DNA of 64,000 bases from Pagrus major (Eukaryota > Chordata > Actinopteri > Spariformes > Sparidae): the NCBI RefSeq assembly GCF_040436345.1, contig NC_133234.1, positions 12,709,446-12,773,445 of the forward strand, read 5' to 3'. Both the position numbers and the translations under genes were made by a program. Below are positions 58,699-64,000 of the stretch, piece after piece. The notes beneath the pieces were generated by a model that ran no database searches, had not been told where the DNA came from, and saw nothing but the letters and a program-made list of their open reading frames with translations. Numbering within the stretch: the first letter of the stretch is position 1; every line of letters starts with the position of its first letter.

Positions 58699-61639
58699 CC
58701 ACTCACACTGAGCGGAGGGGGAGGGACGTCTGACCTGCAGACACAGTAACAGTATGCAACGACAAACCAAGTTTCTATTCACTATTGTCTGACATGTCTG
58801 CATAGATACTGATGGACTTAATGAGAAATGAGTTTGGAGATACTTAGTTTGTTTAATTAATTCTGCTCAGGCTCTTTTTCATTTTGATTCTTTTTATCTT
58901 AAAAGTGTTATTACTGAATCTGATGCGAGTCTGTTGATTGTAAATACTTTGTAACTTGAAATGTGCTCTATGACTAAAGATTGTTATTTTAAAAACTCTT
59001 CAGATATGTTTTAAGAAATAAAAAAATCAGGTACATTTACTCAGGTGCTGTACTTAAATACAATCTTGAAGTACTTGTATTTTGCTTGAGTGATACTTTC
59101 CACTGCATTTTAGAGGTTAATATTGCACTTTTTACTTTATTTGATAAATGTAGTTACTGTAGTCACAGTGCATGCTGCATCAGGGGTAGTGCATTTTTAG
59201 ATTTATTTATTTAATCTGCACTGATTGTTATTATTAGAAAAATCTTGGATAAAGTAATCAGTGTGAGGGAAATTCTCTAATGTCCCTTATTATTTTGATA
59301 TGTTGTTCTTGCGTATGAAACCTAAGAAATATAGATGCAACATTAATAAGTATGTGGGGTGAAATCTTGTGACAGTCATGTGGTTGCAGGGTATGAATAG
59401 ATTTATTGTTGTTGTGAAAATTAACATAAGGAACTGAGTTAAGGAGTTCATCCTGAAGGGGTTTGTGAGGCCTCTTCTGAAAATAGTATAACACACAACA
59501 ATGGTTGAAGTGTATAAGAAGTTATATGTGTATCGTGAGGCGGATGTTGAGACGGTTGTAATGGTGCTTTAAGTGAAGTCATGTGCAATCTTGTGACTGT
59601 GCTGCAGAGTATTGTTTTAGGTTATTATAAAAGATGAGGAGAGACTGCCTCAATAAACATTGTGTCAAACTTGGTGTTTTGACCAACTCTCATCTGCACT
59701 GGACAAGTGACTGATTTTCAGTTGCCATGACATCAGCCAGGCCAGTAATTATATTAATATGAGGTGAGGTCCAGTTAGCTTTACACAGATATGGCCGGTA
59801 GAAATGTCCTTATGTGGGATACTTTTTTTATGAAATACCCTTCATACAATAGTAGAGTTTGCACCTCATATGGTTTTATTTACTGATATAAAAATTCTCC
59901 TTTATTTCCTTAAAAAACTTCATAAATATAAAAATCTTTTTCATTTAAAAGTTTAATTACAGCACACAGTTGCACTAACTCCATTATAATGACAGCTCTC
60001 TGTGGTAGTTCATTTCATTGGTTATAGACTATTACGTCACTGCGGTGTGTTTATTTATATTCTTGTTTTTATTCTTTTTTTTCCTTTTTGTATCATCATA
60101 TTGATGTTTTACACATGTTGTCAAGCTACTGGATACCTAAATCTCCCTCGGAAACTATCATACATCACTCTAAAGTCCATTCTCAGTCTCTGCACTGGAG
60201 GCATTAGGCTTCCACTTTATCCTTAATTAAGTTGCATACTATACCATGATTGGCTCCTAACCGAGTTGTGATGTCATAAAGTCGTCCTGGTGTTGAACTC
60301 AGGTTTAAGGTGACAACCAAAAACTTTCTTCAACAGATGAAGCTGAGAAAAAAAACCTTTATTGCCAAACTCTTTCTCGTGAAGGTCAAACATTCAAGTG
60401 AGGAACAATAAGCAGAACACATTTTTGAGTGGAGGGGGACTTTAAATACACCATAAAAATGCTTTGTGATGCTGGGTTTTATAGCAGAGAAATGCTGGTT
60501 TTCAACTTATTTAATAATGTTTCTTTCATTCCCGCTTTCTTTTGAAGTCATGGTTGTTAGGATGTCAAAAAAAGGACCAAAGAGTCATTTTTTAACATCG
60601 ATAATCCACCAAAGTTGCGTATAATAGAGCTTTTCATGTGTGGATTTAATCAGTAGCCTTTAAATGTGCTTAATTCTGCAACATTTTGTTTTGTAACAAC
60701 CCAAACCATTTCAAAGTCTTCTGAAATGTTAGAATATATGATATAATCATGAGACTTGAAGTAAACAAAGACTAAATCAAACCAAAAAGGCAAAAGAGGA
60801 GACATAAAGCACTGGTCACAGTTCTGTAATGCTAACCTGATTTTCAGACGCACCATATATGATGGTGGTGATGATGAAGATTTGACTCCTCTGGTTGTCA
60901 TGCCCTCTGGCCTTTACCCCGCTGTGCTTCTCTTTCATGTTGTGGTATTTATAACCAAATCAAATATTCTTTTGTGCTAATGCTGCCATCCATCTAACCC
61001 AGCCAGTGACTTTCGGTGTACGTGTATGTGTGTGTGATGAAAGTCTAGGCCCCTCCGATGGAGTTATGACAAGCCCTCAGACCGACACAAAGGCACATGT
61101 GCAGAAATCCAGCTGCTTTATTGTCTGCGGCGGGACGGAGCTTTGTTTTCCGCAGGGCAGCTCAAAGCAGCAGAGTTTAAAGTGCCGAGCGACGGGGGGG
61201 GTGACCCGGTCAAAGACACATGAATACATTAGTGCCTAAACTCAGTTATGGACTTCACAGATATGTCATAGCATCCACGTGTGCACAGTGTTCAGACCTG
61301 GACAGTCGGATTTACACACTTTGTCAAACACATCAGTGTGCATGTATTCATACACGCGTCCATTAAAACAATAGCACACACACATGCTTTGTGACCCTGG
61401 TATGACCTGCACCACAGTCTCATCCAGCCAGGATCATATTCAATGCTTTCATGTGGATGTATAATGGACTGATCTTACAGTTCAAACACACTGAGATGAA
61501 TCATTTGATGTGGTTATTCACTTTATTATAACAGCATGACTCTCAGTTACTGAGGATTTTCATCACTAAAATATTGGATGGAGAATTAGAAATAAAGCAT
61601 TGCAAGTTTTATTGTCATCACAGAGTTGTTACCAGAGTA

Positions 61640-61860
61640 TATAAATGAAAAGAAAGTTCAACGTTCTGTGAAATACGCATATTAACCCTCTTGCCGCAAG
61701 TCAGATGAGAAGATTGAAACCACTCTCATGTTTGTCCATTAAGCAGCATGTTAGCTTAAAGCTAGGTTAGCATAAAGACTGGAAACAGGGGGAAACAGCT
61801 CGCCCAGCTCTGTCCAAAGGTTAAAAAGAAAAAATACAAATCTATACCAACAATTTTAGA
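61640..61860. repeat. Dispersed teleost repeat (GCTAGGTTAGCATAAAGACTGG type)
   Basis: It contains CATGTTAGCTTAAAGCTAGG and ATAAAGACTGGAAACAGGGG followed by CTCTGTCCAAAGGTTA, a block I recall as widespread in teleosts. A shorter relative is at 39030-39250. Limits are approximate. Confidence 0.55.
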
Positions 61861-63406
61861 TTAGCAAACTAGATGTAACAATTGTATTAGTAAACCTTAA
61901 AAATGTTAATTAAGTGTAAAATCCTTCATCCTTAATACGTGTCACAGTATCTTTGTGTTTTCCTGCACAAATTATACTTCTGAGTGCAGAGCTGCAATCA
62001 GACAGCTTCTGGACTATTAATTAGTTACTTTTAAAGGTCAGTGTGTGTGTGTGAACCATCAGACCTGGCTGTTTCCATCCTGCACCCAGAACAATGCCAT
62101 CTTTCACTCTAATGAAACACTGTCTGGTTGTCCTCATACTTTGACCACTGAACCTGCAGATTCCCGTAGAGTTTTGGCTCCACCGTATTCCCGCTTGGCT
62201 GCCAATGAGAGCGTCTTCAAACACTGCTGCTGTATGCATACGAGAGTTTGCATGCATGTGTCAGTGCTGTGTCTATTTACCTGGTGTACTGTGCTCGTCT
62301 GTGTTTGTGTGTGTGCAAACACAGGGAGGATGTAGTGACAGTGTGGTGTTACTGGCATTTACGGGACCTTGACATTGTGTACTTTTCTCTCGCTGTCTGC
62401 TCTCGCTGTCTGAGACACGAAAAGACTCTACAAATATTTTATTATAAGAAGCTTGTAAGGCCTCTCTGAAAGTGACTACAAAATCCTTGTCTCTTAGTCT
62501 CTTTAATCAAAGGTCCAACATGACTGACATCTAGAAACCTAATCCTGTTGCAGCACCAAATCCTTTGGTCATGAATGGGAGTGATTACTTTTCATGACAT
62601 GCTCCGTACCAGAGAGAAGGCCCATGGGTCTACAGGTTGTGTACTATTCAAAAAAGTTTGGTGTCCCGGCTGAAACACCAGAGGACGACCTGGTCAGCGT
62701 TGAGAAGTTGAGATGTCCCCGTTCCCAGAACTTTCAGCAGCTTCCCATGGCACCTCAGTGCTAATCCAGTTGATCTGACATCGCCGCTGTTTGTTTTCCT
62801 GCACAGAGTCATCTATCTGCTGGTAATGAGATCTAAGACCTTGTCGGGATACTCTGATAATCAGCCTACGCTCAGGGTGGCGGAAAATATGCCATTGCAG
62901 CCACGGGATTGTGCTTTGTCTTGTGTTTCGCCTGGTTGGTTTTGTCATGGGAAATAATGTTGAAGTGGCTCAGGGTCACTCATGCAATTGTTTTTCTATT
63001 TTAGGGTTTAATGAGAAAATGAATCTGGCCCCCTTTTTTATTCATTTGTTTTTCTTTCTTTCATTTCTAAATATATAACCTTCCTGTACTGCTCCGGGGA
63101 CAAAGCTCCCTTTTATATATTTCTGAATTTCGGTTTGTCGATGGGCCTAGTGGTGATTACACAATGTGCTCTGTACACTTCTCATATCTGTGGTGCACCC
63201 TACACATTTCCTGTGTATATTTTGGTTACTTGTTTAAAATTCAATAAAAAAGAATCTTTTGAACAAAAGAAAAAATGAATAATGATGAGAGTGACAGACG
63301 TTAACATACTTTTTCTGGATGAGTGTATTAAAATGAAGCTATAAAGATGAAAACAGTGCAAAAAAAAAGAAACTTGACTTATTTCTGTCTGGGATTCTGA
63401 GTTGAG

Positions 63407-63903
63407 CAGTGTTGTAAAAGGTACCAAAAAGTCATACTTGAATAAGAAATTGGAATATAACTTTGGTAAAAGTCAGAGTCACCCACATGAATAGTGCTTG
63501 AATGAACATTTGAATGTATCTAGTAAGGTATATTTGCAGACCCTGCCACCTTTCTGGCTTCAAACAGTGTTCTGGGGACCTTGTTTTCCTCTGAAACCAG
63601 CTTGTTTATTCGGTTATGGAAAAAATAAATATGTCTTGTAGAAAGGCGCAGAATCATATTATCTCTTGTCCTTAAAGACATGATTATGATTGTAAATGAA
63701 TTATTTTAAAATGTTCATCAGTTCCAAAATCACTGTTTTGTTTATCTCTGTGTAAGAATCCCGACAGACCTCCTACCAAGGTTTTTCAGCCGATAGTATA
63801 ACGCTGTTGGTATCACGCGGTATCGTAAAAATAAAATAGTAGAGAATGGAAGTACCTCAAAATTGTACTAGGAGTAAATGTACTCAGTTACATTCCATCA
63901 CAT
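63407..63903. mobile_element. CAGTG-ended DNA transposon, long and partly degraded copy
   Basis: It starts CAGTGTTGTAAAAGGTACC and ends with the complement of GTGATGGAATGTAACTGAG, the two termini seen in the complete copy at 51400-51669, but with about 230 bp more inside. The right end is eroded. No clear target duplication could be read. Confidence 0.6.
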
Positions 63904-64000
63904 TATTCCATTCCATTCCATTAAGTCTGAGTAAGTACACAACATGTAATAAAGGCATGTGGATTTTGTTGCTGTGACGACTATCATTCCTTTTATTTTC

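Larger units (their letters stand above)
58699..64000. other. Region upstream of metrn, no gene recognised
   Basis: The stretch is AT-rich with scattered repeats: a CAGTG-family fragment at about 59030-59200, a dispersed repeat at 61640-61860 and another CAGTG-family copy at 63407-63903. A minus-strand frame at 62694-62948 (84 codons) looks protein-like in composition but has no recognisable domain and no supporting exon, so it is not called. Confidence 0.55.

Noticed and set aside
62694-62948. 84-codon minus-strand frame
   Set aside because: No homology recognised, no splice partners, and length expected by chance.

Overview
The window looks like nuclear DNA of a ray-finned (teleost) fish, probably a percomorph. 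All the protein-coding genes are vertebrate orthologues split by mostly short GT-AG introns. The non-coding DNA is AT-rich and full of short non-autonomous DNA transposons with 8-bp target duplications, (TG)n tracts and dispersed sequences typical of fish genomes. No species can be named from sequence alone. No bacterial, phage or CRISPR features were seen.

Layout: telo2 (+, coding 680-7705, 20 coding exons, 832 aa); ift140 (+, 10014-33530, 29 coding exons, 1448 aa); tmem204 (-, 26643-20165, 3 exons, 226 aa), lying entirely inside the 12.7-kb intron 17 of ift140; ccdc78 (+, 35105-40046, 14 exons, 557 aa); a 14-kb gap with no recognisable gene; metrn (-, 58404-54381, 4 exons, 304 aa); and about 5.6 kb upstream of metrn with no gene seen. 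Exon boundaries were chosen by hand from splice consensus, reading phase and remembered family sequences. Every coding sum is a multiple of three and each protein length is close to the human one except ccdc78.

Functionally, telo2 is the TTT-complex scaffold that matures PIKK kinases. ift140 is a core subunit of retrograde intraflagellar transport complex A. ccdc78 acts in deuterosome-based centriole amplification in multiciliated cells. tmem204 is a claudin-like four-pass membrane protein of endothelium, and metrn is a secreted neurotrophic factor. The two ciliary genes lie head-to-tail only 1.6 kb apart, and each has a candidate RFX X-box upstream. In human the same genes lie on 16p13.3 as two groups (TELO2/IFT140/TMEM204 and METRN/CCDC78); here they are contiguous.

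No undescribed biological system was found. The most notable observations are the nested antisense tmem204, two GC-AG introns (telo2 intron 2, metrn intron 1), a TELO2 phospho-motif split by an intron, candidate X-boxes, a nested transposon stack, a nearly perfect 70-bp hairpin in an intron, and several transposon copies with readable target-site duplications.
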